Assembly (NCBI GenBank): GCA_019312665.1
Contig: JAFDCZ010000068.1
Span: 1 to 33,305, forward strand
Direction: 5' to 3'
Length of the DNA stretch: 33,305 bases
From: Deltaproteobacteria bacterium
GTDB lineage: Bacteria > Myxococcota_A > UBA9160 > UBA6930
The notes under the pieces are model-generated. The model saw nothing but the letters and a program-made list of their open reading frames with translations, was not told where the DNA came from and searched no databases. Positions within the stretch are counted from its first letter, which is position 1; each line of letters begins with the position of its first letter. This document shows, piece after piece, positions 16,271 to 25,545 of the stretch. Both the position numbers and the translations under genes were made by a program.

Positions 16271-17653
16271 GTGACCTTGGACCAGCCCATGCGAGCCGAA
16301 GCCACCACGCCGACCCAACCCGCCCCGGCGGCGAAGGGTGCGAAGCCCGCCCCCTCCGTCGAAGATCATGAAGGTGCACGGGACCGGCGGCCGCTTGAAT
16401 CGTACTTCCAGGATATCGGCGGCACCCGCACGCTGAAGCGCGAAGAGGAAGTCGTGCTCGCCAAGGAGCTCGAGGCCGCCACGAGCCAGCTTCGCGACGC
16501 GCTGTATGCGATTCCCGCCTGCGCCCGGCATGTGGTCGAGCGTTGGGACACGCTGCGGGCCATGTCGCATACGGGCGCAAAGCTCTCCGAATCTTCAGGA
16601 GACGAGGACACCAGCCAGATCGCGACCCGCGTCGAGGTTGCGATCAACCGGCTGCGCCGACACGTGAAGCGACGCAACGCGTTGAACACGCGCTCGCCGA
16701 AGGCCCAGTGGAGTCGCGCCAACAACGGGATCGCCACTGAGATGCACAACGCCAAGCTCTCGCTGGCGCTGCTCTCCGAACTTCGGGAGCAGGTCCGGAG
16801 CCTCGGCCGGGATCTGCGCCGTGCGCGCAAGGGAAGCCGGCGCTTGAAGGAACTCGAAGTCCACGCAGGCCACGGCAAGATTGCCTTCAGCGCGTGCTGG
16901 AACGATGTCGAAGCCGCGCAAGATCGGCTCACCGCGGTCAAGAACCGCTTCATCGAGCACAACCTGAAGCTCGTCGTCGCAATCGCCAAGGACTACCGCA
17001 ACCTCGGCCTCTCCTTCCCGGACCTGATCCAGGAAGGCAACCTGGGCCTGATCCGCGCCGTCGAGAAATTCGACCATCGGCGCGGCTTCAAGTTCTCCAC
17101 CTACGCCGTCTGGTGGATCCGCCAGGCCCTGGTGCGCGCCATCCAGAACCATTCACGGACGATCCGCCTGCCCTCCCACGTGCATGACCGGCTGCAGCGC
17201 AGCCAGCGAATCAAGGCAGAGCTGACCGGCAAGCTGGGCCGGGAGCCCACGCCGGCAGAGCTGGCACCGGCACTCGAGACCGATACCCAGGCCCTCGAGG
17301 CCCTCGACCGGCTCAGCCGGGAGGCGATCTCTCTCGAATCCTCGGTCGCCGGCACGGAGAAGCGGCTGGAAGATTTCGTGCCCGATGCGGGCGCGTCCTT
17401 CCCGGATGGCGGGATTGACGACGACCGCATGCGCTCCGGCGTCGGGCATCTGATCGGCGCCCTGTCCCGCCGCGAGCAGCTGATCTTGCGCCTGCGCTAC
17501 GGCCTGGGCAGCGAAGAGGAGCACACCCTCGAACAGATCGGTCAGAACCTCGGTCTCTCCCGAGAACGTGTCCGCCAGCTCGAAGCCCGAGCCCTCAAGA
17601 AGTTGCGCGACACGACGCCCGCCCAGCGCTTGCATCCCATCCTCGAGCCCTGA
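16271..17653 (+). CDS. RNA polymerase sigma-70 factor (RpoD/RpoS-like, no region 1.1)
   Basis: A sigma-70 family protein of about 460 residues that directs RNA polymerase to promoters. Region 1.2 is [31 protein letters not shown] non-conserved basic spacer of about 110 residues follows. Region 2 is [20 protein letters not shown] with [20 protein letters not shown] and [19 protein letters not shown]. Region 3 is [19 protein letters not shown]. Region 4.2 is [20 protein letters not shown]. The absence of region 1.1 points to a group-2 (stationary or stress-type) factor, not the housekeeping one. The start is uncertain: the frame is open from GTG 16181, but AAGGAG at 16262-16267 favours GTG 16271 or TTG 16277. 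Its stop lies 13 bases from the convergent uppP stop. Confidence 0.93.
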   Translation: MTLDQPMRAEATTPTQPAPAAKGAKPAPSVEDHEGARDRRPLESYFQDIGGTRTLKREEEVVLAKELEAATSQLRDALYAIPACARHVVERWDTLRAMSHTGAKLSESSGDEDTSQIATRVEVAINRLRRHVKRRNALNTRSPKAQWSRANNGIATEMHNAKLSLALLSELREQVRSLGRDLRRARKGSRRLKELEVHAGHGKIAFSACWNDVEAAQDRLTAVKNRFIEHNLKLVVAIAKDYRNLGLSFPDLIQEGNLGLIRAVEKFDHRRGFKFSTYAVWWIRQALVRAIQNHSRTIRLPSHVHDRLQRSQRIKAELTGKLGREPTPAELAPALETDTQALEALDRLSREAISLESSVAGTEKRLEDFVPDAGASFPDGGIDDDRMRSGVGHLIGALSRREQLILRLRYGLGSEEEHTLEQIGQNLGLSRERVRQLEARALKKLRDTTPAQRLHPILEP

Positions 17654-17666
17654 TCACGACCGAGGG

Positions 17667-18449
17667 TCAGGCGAAGCTCAGGTAAGCGGCGAACGCCATC
17701 GCTGCCGCAAAGCAGTAGTACGCGAAGAAGTGGAAGCGCTGGCGCTCGAGGAGGCGGACGAATGCCCGGAGCGCAAACAGGCCTGATACAGCCGCCGTCA
17801 CGGCTCCGATTCCACAGGCGATGAGCGTTGCCGCGTCTGCCGCATTTGCATCCGGAATCGCCAGCACGGCCGCACCGGTGATGGCTGCGACGGCCATCAG
17901 GAACGAAAACTCGGTGGCCGCCAGAGGTGCCACGCCCAAGGCCAGGGCCGCGGCCAAGGTCGATCCGCTGCGCGAGATGCCGGGTGCGATCGCCAGCATC
18001 TGGGCGCAGCCGATCCAGAAGGCCTGAGGCCAGCTCGGCATGGCCGCGCGGGCATGGGGCTGGGTGCGGCGAATCGTGAGCAGCAGGGCACCGGTGGCCA
18101 GCAGCGTCAGCACGATCACCCGGGGCTCTCCGAAGAGGGATTCGATGAAGGGCTTGGCGGTGAGCCCGGCCACGACGGCCGGGAGGGTGGCCAGAACCAG
18201 CTTCCCGGCGTAGCGCCAGGCCTCCGGTTCCCGCGCCAGGACGCCGGAGATCAGGCTGACGATCCGCTCCCGGTAGAAGGCGAGAATCGCCACCAGGGTG
18301 CCCACATGAACCGCGATCTCGAAGAGCACCCCCTCCCCGACATGCCCCAGCAGGGTCTCAGCGATGACCAGATGACCCGAACTCGAGACCGGGAAGAACT
18401 CGGTCAACCCCTGCACGATCCCCAGCCATGCCGCCTCGAGCGGTCCCAT
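17667..18449 (-). CDS. uppP: Undecaprenyl-diphosphatase UppP (BacA)
   Basis: A 260-residue polytopic inner-membrane enzyme that converts undecaprenyl diphosphate to the monophosphate, recycling the lipid carrier for peptidoglycan and other cell-wall polymers; overexpression gives bacitracin resistance. Both family motifs are intact: QGLTEFFPVSSSGH at 13-26 (including the QxxxE and SSSGH residues) and PGISRSGST near 150-160. Several hydrophobic helices and a length close to the usual 265-270 residues agree. Convergent with the sigma gene; divergent from the acyl-CoA synthetase across only 49 bases. No operon partner is seen. Confidence 0.96.
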   Translation of the reverse strand: MGPLEAAWLGIVQGLTEFFPVSSSGHLVIAETLLGHVGEGVLFEIAVHVGTLVAILAFYRERIVSLISGVLAREPEAWRYAGKLVLATLPAVVAGLTAKPFIESLFGEPRVIVLTLLATGALLLTIRRTQPHARAAMPSWPQAFWIGCAQMLAIAPGISRSGSTLAAALALGVAPLAATEFSFLMAVAAITGAAVLAIPDANAADAATLIACGIGAVTAAVSGLFALRAFVRLLERQRFHFFAYYCFAAAMAFAAYLSFA

Positions 18450-18486
18450 CTTACGCTTCCCCCTTCCCCTCTTCGACCGAACGGAG

Positions 18487-18492
18487 TTTAAT
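18487..18492 (+). promoter_or_regulatory. Candidate -10 box, leaderless acyl-CoA synthetase transcript
   Basis: TTTAAT ends 6 bases before the ATG at 18499. No ribosome-binding site is present, and the AT-rich hexamer stands out in a GC-rich context. No convincing -35 is seen. Confidence 0.42.
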
Positions 18493-18498
18493 GCTCCG

Positions 18499-20040
18499 AT
18501 GCGCGAGAATCTCGGACTCTTCCTCGCAAAACGCGCGGCTCTCGGGCCCGATCTGGAAGCCCTGATCGAGATCGAACGGGGCCGGCGGTTCCGCTACAGC
18601 GAGCTGAACGCCCGCGCCAACCGAATCGCGCACGTCCTTCTGGAAAAGGGCGTCCAACCGGGGGATCGAGTTGCGCTGCTGATGATGAACGGCGCCGAAT
18701 ACATCGAGAGCTACTTCGCGATCGCGAAGATCGGCGCCGTCATGGTTCCGCTCAACTGGCGACTCGTCCCGGAGGAGCTCACCTTCATTCTCAGCGACTC
18801 GGGCTCGACGGTCCTGCTCTTCGACAGCGAGTTCGACGAGCCGGTCGCGGAGCTTCATGGGCGGGACACGCCGATCTCGAACTGGATCCGCGTCGGGGCG
18901 GCCAGCGACACTCCGGACTTCGCAGACGACTACGACACGCTCACTGCCGCAGCCAGCGACGAAGAACCGGAAATCGGCGCCGAGGGCGATGACCTTCTCT
19001 TCATCATGTACACCTCCGGCACGACGGGCCTGCCCAAGGGTGTCGTTCATACGCATTCGACCGTCCTGTGGGCCTCGCTGACGATCAACATGACGGCGGA
19101 CAATAGGCACGGCGATCGCTACCTGCAGATGCTGCCTCTCTTTCATGTCGGCGCGCTGGGGCCACTCACCGCGGGCATCCACCGCGGTAGCGCGATCGTC
19201 TTGATGCGCGCCTTCGACCCCTCCCAGGTCTTCCCGGTGATCGAACGCGAGCGGGTAACCTCGGCCCTCGCCGTTCCAGCCATGCTCCGCTTGATGCTCG
19301 CTGCCGACAATCACGAAAAGCACGATCGCTCGACCTTGCGCTGGATCATGTCCGGCGCCGCACCGGTGCCCGTGCCGTTGATCGAAGCATACGCGGCCAT
19401 GGGGATCGAAGTCCATCAGGTCTACGGGCTGACCGAGACCGGCGGCCCCGCCTGCCTGATCAGCCCGGAGGCGGCCATCTCGAAAGCGGGCTCGACCGGC
19501 CCGGCCTTTCTCCACACGGACGTGCGTGTCGTCGACGAGCAGGGCCAGGACGTACCGCCCGGGACCGTCGGTGAAGTGATCATCCGGGGCCGCCACATCA
19601 TGAAGGAGTACTGGAACCGGCCCGACGCGACAGCCGAGACCCTTCGGGACGGCTGGCTCTACTCGGGCGATCTCGCATCAATCGACGAGGACGGTTTCGT
19701 CTACATCCAGGACCGCAAGAAGGACATGATCATCTCCGGCGGGGAGAACATCTACCCGGCGGAGGTCGAGAACGCGATCTCCGCCCATCCGAGCGTGGCC
19801 GATGTCGCAGTGATTGGCATGCCGTCTCCGAAATGGGGAGAATCCGTAGCCGCGATCGTGGTTCCGAAGCCAGGCACCGAAGTCACACAGGACGACATCA
19901 TCCAGTTCTGCCAGACCAAGCTCGCCCGCTTCAAGCAGCCGAGAATCGTATATTTCATCGACGAGATCCCACGCAACCCAACGGGGAAGATCCTGAAACG
20001 GCTCCTGCGCGAGCAATTCCCTGGACCGGCAGCCCAGTAG
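18499..20040 (+). CDS. Acyl-CoA synthetase (AMP-forming, FadD-like)
   Basis: A 513-residue adenylate-forming enzyme that activates a carboxylic acid with ATP and loads it on coenzyme A. The P-loop A3 motif YTSGTTGLPKG is at 171-181. A5 is YGLTETGG, A7 is YSGDLASIDEDGF, A8 is DRKKDMIISGGENIYPAEVE, and the catalytic A10 lysine is in NPTGKILKR at Lys497. The length and motifs match medium- or long-chain fatty-acid-CoA ligases; exact chain length cannot be read. The thrH gene starts 29 bases after its stop on the same strand with its own GAAGGA site, suggesting an operon. Confidence 0.94.
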   Translation: MRENLGLFLAKRAALGPDLEALIEIERGRRFRYSELNARANRIAHVLLEKGVQPGDRVALLMMNGAEYIESYFAIAKIGAVMVPLNWRLVPEELTFILSDSGSTVLLFDSEFDEPVAELHGRDTPISNWIRVGAASDTPDFADDYDTLTAAASDEEPEIGAEGDDLLFIMYTSGTTGLPKGVVHTHSTVLWASLTINMTADNRHGDRYLQMLPLFHVGALGPLTAGIHRGSAIVLMRAFDPSQVFPVIERERVTSALAVPAMLRLMLAADNHEKHDRSTLRWIMSGAAPVPVPLIEAYAAMGIEVHQVYGLTETGGPACLISPEAAISKAGSTGPAFLHTDVRVVDEQGQDVPPGTVGEVIIRGRHIMKEYWNRPDATAETLRDGWLYSGDLASIDEDGFVYIQDRKKDMIISGGENIYPAEVENAISAHPSVADVAVIGMPSPKWGESVAAIVVPKPGTEVTQDDIIQFCQTKLARFKQPRIVYFIDEIPRNPTGKILKRLLREQFPGPAAQ

Positions 20041-20069
20041 AAGAGTAGAAGAAGGAACCAGACGAACCC

Positions 20070-20684
20070 ATGATCATCGCCTGCCTGGACCTGGAAGGGG
20101 TCCTCGTCCCCGAAATCTGGATTGGCGTTGCCGAGCGCACCGGCATCGAGGAACTGCGCCTCACCACCCGCGACATCCCAGACTATGACGAGCTGATGAC
20201 CCGGCGGCTCGGCATCCTCGAGAAGAACGATCTCGGCATTGCCGACATCCAGGAAGTGATCGCAGGCCTCACGCCCATGGACGGCGCGCGCGCCTTCCTC
20301 GACACGCTCCGCGAGCGCATGCAGGTCGTGATCCTCTCGGACACGTTCTACCAGTTCGCCAAGCCGCTGATGCGGCAACTCGGCTGGCCCACGCTCTTCT
20401 GCCACGATCTCGAGATCGATGGCGACGGCAAGATCGCGGACTATCACCTGCGCCAACAGGATCCGAAGCGAAAGGCCGTCATCGCCTTCCGCTCGCTGAA
20501 TTTCCAGACCATCGCGGCAGGCGATTCGTACAACGACACCACGATGCTAGGCGAAGCCGATCGCGGAATCCTCTTCCGCCCCCCGGAGAATGTGATCCGC
20601 GAGTTCCCCCAATTCCCCGTCTGCCAGGGATATGACGAACTCGCTGCCGCCTTCGACGACGCGGCAAAAGCCATCGAGGCCTGA
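20070..20684 (+). CDS. thrH: ThrH: phosphoserine phosphatase / homoserine phosphotransferase
   Basis: A 204-residue HAD-superfamily enzyme. Motif I is DLEGV at 7-11, with the nucleophile Asp7 and acid/base Glu9; the Glu in place of Asp and the length are typical of ThrH, unlike SerB. Motif II is ILSDTF, motif III is the Lys in QDPKRKAV and motif IV is GDSYNDTTML. The N-terminal MIIACLDLEGVLVPEIWI and the long cap segment IPDYDELMTRRLGILEKNDL match ThrH from Pseudomonas. ThrH removes phosphate from phosphoserine and can pass it to homoserine, linking serine and threonine synthesis. The ATG follows a GAAGGA site. It ends 43 bases before the convergent PhyH gene. Confidence 0.93.
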   Translation: MIIACLDLEGVLVPEIWIGVAERTGIEELRLTTRDIPDYDELMTRRLGILEKNDLGIADIQEVIAGLTPMDGARAFLDTLRERMQVVILSDTFYQFAKPLMRQLGWPTLFCHDLEIDGDGKIADYHLRQQDPKRKAVIAFRSLNFQTIAAGDSYNDTTMLGEADRGILFRPPENVIREFPQFPVCQGYDELAAAFDDAAKAIEA

Positions 20685-20727
20685 AGGGCCCATCGGCGCG
20701 GCCCGGAAGAACCCGCCTCCAGCCGAA

Positions 20728-21573
20728 CTATGCGTCGGCGGCGACTGCAGCCCCGGCGTTCCGCACCCGATCCACCTTGAACATCCGAAGGCCTGCGGGT
20801 TGGTAGGTCAGCACCAGCGCCCGACGTGCACGATCGGAGTGGTTGGGGCGTGAACCATGCACCGTATGGGGGCTGAAGAAGACGAGCGAGCCCGCCGGAA
20901 CGCGGAGCAGCACCTGATCGGCTTCGTCGAAGTGGTCCGGATGGGTAAACAGGGGGCCAAGCGTTCCATCACCGGAGCGCCCGGGCAGGCAGCCCTTCTT
21001 GTGACTCCCCCGCACGACCCGAAAGCAGCCGTTCTCCTCATCCGCATCATCGAGGGTGATCATCACGTTGGGCAACTGGTTCAGGTGTTCGCAGAAATGC
21101 GCCCAATAAGGCGAATCCTGATGCCAATCGAAACGCGAGCCCTCCCGCGGGCGCTTCAAGTTCATCTTGTCGGAGAAGAGCGCGACCTGCTCCGTCCCCA
21201 CGAGTTCACGTACGGGCAAGACGATGCGAGGATCATCGACCAGCTGATCGAAGATCGGATGCAGACCGTGGAAGGGTTCGATCACCCGAATCGTCCGAGA
21301 TTCTGGCGCGTGCTCGAGCTGAACGGTCGCGCCCTCGCCCAGGGCGGGTACCTCCACATACTCGTTGCCGTCTATCTCGTAGTGATCGGAACTGACGGAT
21401 ACACACGCCTCGGCCCGCTTCACGACCATCTCGGCAGCCGTCCGGAATGCGTCCTGTTCGCTCGGCCCGAATAGCGACGGACGAAAGAAGAACCCGTCTT
21501 CCGCCCAGGCCTTCCGTTCGGCGGGCGTGAGCCCCTGAGGCGCCTGATCGGTCGTAGCGGTGTGTTTCGTCAT
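20728..21573 (-). CDS. Phytanoyl-CoA dioxygenase (PhyH) family Fe(II)/2-oxoglutarate oxygenase
   Basis: A 281-residue double-stranded beta-helix oxygenase. The iron triad is visible: WHQD with His151 and Asp153, and the distal His239 in TVHGSRPNHS. The Arg-rich segment after it (DRARRALVLTYQP) supplies the 2-oxoglutarate-binding arginine. The N-terminus LTPAERKAWAEDGFFFRPSL is the family's usual opening helix. Members hydroxylate CoA esters, lipids, ectoine or small metabolites; the substrate is unknown. The start is ATG 21573, since upstream in-frame codons to 21687 show no homology. It is divergent from the desaturase across 185 bp, which may carry a shared control region. Confidence 0.87.
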   Translation of the reverse strand: MTKHTATTDQAPQGLTPAERKAWAEDGFFFRPSLFGPSEQDAFRTAAEMVVKRAEACVSVSSDHYEIDGNEYVEVPALGEGATVQLEHAPESRTIRVIEPFHGLHPIFDQLVDDPRIVLPVRELVGTEQVALFSDKMNLKRPREGSRFDWHQDSPYWAHFCEHLNQLPNVMITLDDADEENGCFRVVRGSHKKGCLPGRSGDGTLGPLFTHPDHFDEADQVLLRVPAGSLVFFSPHTVHGSRPNHSDRARRALVLTYQPAGLRMFKVDRVRNAGAAVAADA

Positions 21574-21758
21574 GGCGAATCGGAGTGTGAGCGATGGCAG
21601 GAATCCCCGCCAGCGCTGGGCCCATCGCCCCGTGGGGCCGATCCCGCACACAGGGCGCCAGAACTCATCGGCCGCGGAATTACGCAAGTTTCACAGGCCC
21701 AGCCCATCACCCACCGAAACGATGCTTATCCTCGCGATCGCGCAGTCTGGAGGGAAGC

Positions 21759-22676
21759 ATGCCCAACCGAGCCGCAACATCGAAAAAGCAGAAGCCCGAG
21801 TCCTCGGAAGCCTACCATCAGAGCTACGAAGAATCGGACGGCTGGCTGACACGCACCGGTGCCGTCGCCCGCGTGATCTATTGGGGCATCCACGCGGCAT
21901 GCCTGTTGGTCTTCGTCGTAGGCGCGCCGTTGCCTGCCGTGCTGCTCTGCGTGGCAACCTACTTCGTGCGCTTGCTCGGAATCACCGGCGGCTACCACCG
22001 CTACTTCTCGCACAAGAGCTACAAGACGGGCCGCATCTTCCAGTTCGTGATCGCCTGGATCGGCTGCTCCGCGACCCAGAAGGGCCCCCTCTGGTGGGCA
22101 GGCAACCATCGTCGCCACCACCGCTTCTCGGATCAGGAAGGCGACCCCCACAGCCCGAAGCACGGCTGGTACCACTCCCACCAGGGATGGATCTTCGATT
22201 CGCGTTGGGAGGGAACCCCCGAAGATGTGATCAAGGATTTCGCGCGCTATCCGGAGCTGGTCTGGCTGAACCGGAACCATTGGGTTCCGCCGCTCGTCCT
22301 GGGAATCCTCTGCGGGCTGATTGCGGGCCTGCCGGGCGTCGTATGGGGCTTCGCCATCTCGACCACCTTGCTCTGGCACGCGACCTACTCGGTCAACTCC
22401 CTGGCCCATATCTGGGGGAAGCGCCGCTACGAAACCGGGGATACCAGCCGGAACAACCTGTGGATCGCGCTGGCTACCTGCGGCGAGGGATGGCATAACA
22501 ACCACCACTACTACCAGGCCGCGGCACGAAATGGCTTCTTCTGGTGGGAGATCGACGTCACCTGGTACGTCCTGAAAGCGCTCTCCTGGGTCGGGCTCGT
22601 ATGGGATCTCCGGGAGCCGAGCGAAGCCGTCAAGCAGGGCCGTCCTGGCAAGCCCCGCCTCGCCCGGGCCGCGTGA
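21759..22676 (+). CDS. Acyl-CoA delta-9-type fatty acid desaturase
   Basis: A 305-residue integral-membrane di-iron desaturase. All three histidine boxes are present: HRYFSH at 80-85, HRRHH at 117-121 and HNNHH at 246-250. Four membrane segments surround them (for example ARVIYWGIHAACLLVFVVG and PPLVLGILCGLIAGLPG). WWAGNHRRHHRFSD and TCGEGWHNNHHYYQ are hallmarks of the stearoyl-CoA/acyl-lipid delta-9 group. It introduces a double bond into a saturated acyl chain and so tunes membrane fluidity. The start at 21759 is set by a GGAGG 5 bases upstream; the frame is open 55 codons further but without homology. Its stop lies 10 bases from the convergent gene. Confidence 0.94.
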   Translation: MPNRAATSKKQKPESSEAYHQSYEESDGWLTRTGAVARVIYWGIHAACLLVFVVGAPLPAVLLCVATYFVRLLGITGGYHRYFSHKSYKTGRIFQFVIAWIGCSATQKGPLWWAGNHRRHHRFSDQEGDPHSPKHGWYHSHQGWIFDSRWEGTPEDVIKDFARYPELVWLNRNHWVPPLVLGILCGLIAGLPGVVWGFAISTTLLWHATYSVNSLAHIWGKRRYETGDTSRNNLWIALATCGEGWHNNHHYYQAAARNGFFWWEIDVTWYVLKALSWVGLVWDLREPSEAVKQGRPGKPRLARAA

Positions 22677-22686
22677 GAACCCTCGC

Positions 22687-23325
22687 CTAGCGAGCCGCTG
22701 CGCCGCCCCTGGGAAGCCGCCGGGAAACCCGGGGCAGGTAGAGTTCGACCCGATTCCCCCGCTTGCGCGGCAGGACCTCGAGACGCCCTCCCGCGGCCCG
22801 CAACACCACGTTGCCGACCTGCAATGCCAACTCACGCCCTCGCGGCGCCGGCGTGGGGCCGAGAGGGGCCAAGGGCGGCCCCGAATCGCTGAAGATCAGC
22901 ACCAGATGGCGAGCCTGCTCCCGCGCTTCGAGCTTCATACGGATCTCGGCTCCGCCGTTGGCCAGGGCACTGCCCACCAGGAGCGTGAGAAGCTGGTGGA
23001 CTGCATCGACGTCGACCCGCACATCCGAAAGCCGATGGCCCTTCAGTGCCTTCAACTGCTCGGGACGAAAGAGCAATTCGTCCACTCTCCTTCGAAGAGC
23101 CGCCAACAGCTCGGAGGGGGCGACGCGACCGAGCAGAAGCTTCTGCATCCGAAGCGGCCTGATCAGGGATACCCAGGCGCCGGCCTGAGCGCTCAGCAAC
23201 TGGACTTCGTGGGCGATCTGGTGCCGGTCTCGATCCGCCAGTGGATCCCCCAGGAAATGGCCCGATAGCTGGATGCCAGCCAGCAGATTCCCGAGCTCAT
23301 GGCAGACGGGCCTTACCCAATCCAT
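22687..23325 (-). CDS. Small histidine-kinase-fold protein without sensor; ChpT/Spo0B-like phosphotransferase candidate
   Basis: A 212-residue soluble protein made of only two parts. Residues 1-85 look like a DHp helical hairpin with a phosphoacceptor-like H-box (VCHELGNLLAGIQLSGHFLG; His9, Asn13). Residues about 95-205 look like a GHKL ATPase domain (VHQLLTLLVGSALANGG as N-box, IFSDSGPPL as G1 region, ELALQVGNVVLRAAGG as later helix). The N-box lacks the usual Asn and the G1 motif reads DSGPP in place of DxGxG, so ATP binding is doubtful. The architecture recalls ChpT and Spo0B, which relay phosphate between kinase and regulator. The ATG at 23325 is preferred because DHp-like sequence begins there; further upstream the frame only mirrors the phosphatase gene. 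Confidence 0.68.
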   Translation of the reverse strand: MDWVRPVCHELGNLLAGIQLSGHFLGDPLADRDRHQIAHEVQLLSAQAGAWVSLIRPLRMQKLLLGRVAPSELLAALRRRVDELLFRPEQLKALKGHRLSDVRVDVDAVHQLLTLLVGSALANGGAEIRMKLEAREQARHLVLIFSDSGPPLAPLGPTPAPRGRELALQVGNVVLRAAGGRLEVLPRKRGNRVELYLPRVSRRLPRGGAAAR

Positions 23326-23413
23326 GGAACCAGCGACTCCTGCCTTCCCATGGAAGGGTGACTCCTGCTTTCCGCGACGCGCCCAGGGCCCCTCCCCACG
23401 GACGCCGGGTGAG

Positions 23414-23419
23414 TATACT
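23414..23419 (+). promoter_or_regulatory. Candidate -10 box, leaderless PP2C transcript
   Basis: TATACT, close to the consensus TATAAT, stands 8 bases before the ATG at 23428. No ribosome-binding site fits between and no clear -35 is visible. Confidence 0.45.
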
Positions 23420-23427
23420 CGGCGGCC

Positions 23428-24237
23428 ATGACCTCTGCTGTCTTGCGCGGTCGAGAGCATACCCGCATCGGTGCGGTGGATGTCGTCGCGGAAGGGCCCG
23501 TCGCGATCGCGAACTCTCGGGGCGGCGCACCGAAGAACTATCTGCACACAGATCCCAACGAGGATGTCGCCGGCTTCCTCCAGGGGCCCGGTGGCGCCTT
23601 CCTCGTGGTGGCCGACGGACACTCGGGCTTCGAAGCCTCCGAGGTGGTCGTGGAGAATTTGCTGGCCTATCCCGCACCCCAATGGACCGAGGCCGATGCG
23701 GACTTCCACGCGGGTTGGAGCCGCCACGCCCTGGCCGCCCTTTGCGATGCGAACCTGGACATCCTGCGCGAACGCTCCGAGGGCCTCAACCTCGAGTCAG
23801 AAACGACCTTGGTGGCCACCCTGGTTCGCCCGGACAGCCGCGATCTGCTCTACGCCTGCGTGGGGGACAGCCACTTGTTCGTCGCAACCCGTGGCGGAGT
23901 CCACGAACTGGGTGCTCGACCCGGGTGGCCGACGCCCTTTCTGGGCGCACGCAAGGAGACACCGGACACGCTTCACACCCGCTGCCAGCTCGGCCGCCAC
24001 GACTTGACCGACGCCCTCGCGGTGGTGTGCGTCACCGATGGTCTGAGCGAACAGGGCATCGGGGTCGAGGATCCGGCCTTGGCCATCGGAGAGGCCGTCT
24101 CGGCCGCGGCCGAACTGCCCGCCGACATGCGCGCGATGGGCCTGGCCCGGGACATCTGCGAGCGCGCGTGCAGTGCCCACCAACGCCAGCGCGCAGGGGA
24201 CAACGTGGCCGTTGCCGTAGCCTGGGTCGGAAGGTGA
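23428..24237 (+). CDS. PP2C/PPM-type Ser/Thr protein phosphatase
   Basis: A 269-residue metal-dependent phosphatase. The PPM motifs follow in order: PNEDVAGF (Asp46), VVADGHSGFEASE (Asp63, His65), ETTLVATLV, CVGDSHLFVATRGG, CVTDGLSEQGIG and AGDNVAVAVAWVG. These supply the acidic residues that hold two Mn/Mg ions. There is no membrane segment or extra sensory domain. It is divergent from the small kinase-fold protein across 102 bp, an arrangement that could place both in one signalling circuit; a shared role is inference. It may reverse Ser/Thr kinase action or act on an anti-sigma-antagonist, but no partner of that kind is in the window. Confidence 0.9.
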   Translation: MTSAVLRGREHTRIGAVDVVAEGPVAIANSRGGAPKNYLHTDPNEDVAGFLQGPGGAFLVVADGHSGFEASEVVVENLLAYPAPQWTEADADFHAGWSRHALAALCDANLDILRERSEGLNLESETTLVATLVRPDSRDLLYACVGDSHLFVATRGGVHELGARPGWPTPFLGARKETPDTLHTRCQLGRHDLTDALAVVCVTDGLSEQGIGVEDPALAIGEAVSAAAELPADMRAMGLARDICERACSAHQRQRAGDNVAVAVAWVGR

Positions 24238-24339
24238 ACCCCACCGATCCCGAGACTCACGGCAGTCGAGAGCCGGGCAAGCGCGACACAGCAGTCAGGG
24301 GCCGGACAGGCTGACCCGGACGAATCCGGTGCCGTCGCC

Positions 24340-25545
24340 TCAGTTTCGAGGGTTGAGCAACCGCCACATCGCCCGGCGCCGCTCCGGCGAGTGAACCAGA
24401 AGCCCGACGAAGAGCACCAGGTACAGCCAGGTGAAGGCCGTACGGACTTCGGAGCTCGGGAACACGAGCTGGACGACGAAGATCCCCGCAATGGCCACGG
24501 CTTCCCAGACGCGAAAAACCCGGTCGGCCACGACCAACACGGCAAACAGCGATTGGGCAGAGGTGAGCCAGAGTTCCCCCGTCTGGCGCGAGGTCAACAC
24601 GAGCCCACCAAGGGTCCCTGCAGCAATGCAGTAGGCGATCGGGAGCGCACCGACGAGCAACGTCCACTGGTTCACCTTCGAGGAGATGAGCGCCCCGAGA
24701 CCCACCTCCCCTCGCATCCGGTAGGCGAATAACAATGCAATCATGAACTCAGGCGATTCAGAGGCGAGGGGAGCCACCCATTGCACGAGCAGGAACTCGT
24801 CGATGCTCGTGCGCCGGCCCACCTCGACCAGGCTCTCGGCGAAGGGCTCGGCGGCAACCCAGATGGCGAAGCCGGCAAAGACGAAGAGTGCGAGCGCACA
24901 GAGACGCCGTCCCGGATCTCCGAATCGGGCTTCGATTCTTGCCGGCGGGCCGATCAACTCGATCTCCTCGGAGTAGCCCCGGGCCGCGCTGAAGGCATAG
25001 GCCGCGAACAGGGCAATCAGCAGGCCGCCATCGAGCAGGGAAAGCCGGCCGTCCAGCGGAATCAAGAACGAGTAGAGGGTCGCCCACAGCAGGAAACGCA
25101 GCTCGAGCGTGCGCCCGGGCGGAAGATTCAATGCAGTCGCCCGCGAGCGCCGGCAGGCGAGCAGCACCACCGAGGCCCAGCCGAGGCCGATCAGCAGACG
25201 GTTGGCGCCGGTCATGTTCGCCACGGCGTACTGGGCGTAGGTGGGATCTTCGGCGGCGCGAATCGCGAAAGAAAGATCCACCGCGTACTCGGGAAGGACA
25301 CTGACCAACCCGAGGACCAGCAGGGCCAGGGATTGGGGGATGTCCTTCTCGGCCAGCTCCGTGGCCCAGGAGAGCAGGAAAGCTGCGCCCAGGATCGCTA
25401 CGCCTGAAAGCGCGGCCACGACCTCCGGCGCCGGGGGCGTCTCGGCCCCGTGCATCACGATCCACGGCAACGGAATGGCGATCGAACACGCCAGCCAGAG
25501 CCAGTCCCGGAACTCGCCCTCGCGCCGCGGGACGCCGTCGCTCAC
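24340..25545 (-). CDS. Sodium/calcium exchanger (CaCA) family membrane protein
   Basis: A 401-residue membrane protein with about ten or eleven hydrophobic helices. The two alpha-repeats of cation/Ca2+ exchangers are recognisable. Repeat 1 is LVSVLPEYAVDLSFAIRAAE with ANMTGANRLLIGLG, and repeat 2 is APLASESPEFMIALLFAYRM with LGALISSKVNQWTLLVGALP. Each keeps the acidic P-E pair that coordinates the ion, but the second-half GN-xxG-SN signature is altered (MTGAN and SSKVN), so ion choice is uncertain. The start is GTG and overlaps the pfkB stop as GTGA, so it is the second gene of a coupled pair. The connection between the kinase and the transporter is not obvious. Confidence 0.85.
   Translation of the reverse strand: MSDGVPRREGEFRDWLWLACSIAIPLPWIVMHGAETPPAPEVVAALSGVAILGAAFLLSWATELAEKDIPQSLALLVLGLVSVLPEYAVDLSFAIRAAEDPTYAQYAVANMTGANRLLIGLGWASVVLLACRRSRATALNLPPGRTLELRFLLWATLYSFLIPLDGRLSLLDGGLLIALFAAYAFSAARGYSEEIELIGPPARIEARFGDPGRRLCALALFVFAGFAIWVAAEPFAESLVEVGRRTSIDEFLLVQWVAPLASESPEFMIALLFAYRMRGEVGLGALISSKVNQWTLLVGALPIAYCIAAGTLGGLVLTSRQTGELWLTSAQSLFAVLVVADRVFRVWEAVAIAGIFVVQLVFPSSEVRTAFTWLYLVLFVGLLVHSPERRRAMWRLLNPRN

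Noticed and set aside
23241-24314. Plus-strand frame of 357 codons over the PP2C region
   Set aside because: Arg/Gly/Pro-rich alternate frame; the PP2C frame has all catalytic motifs.
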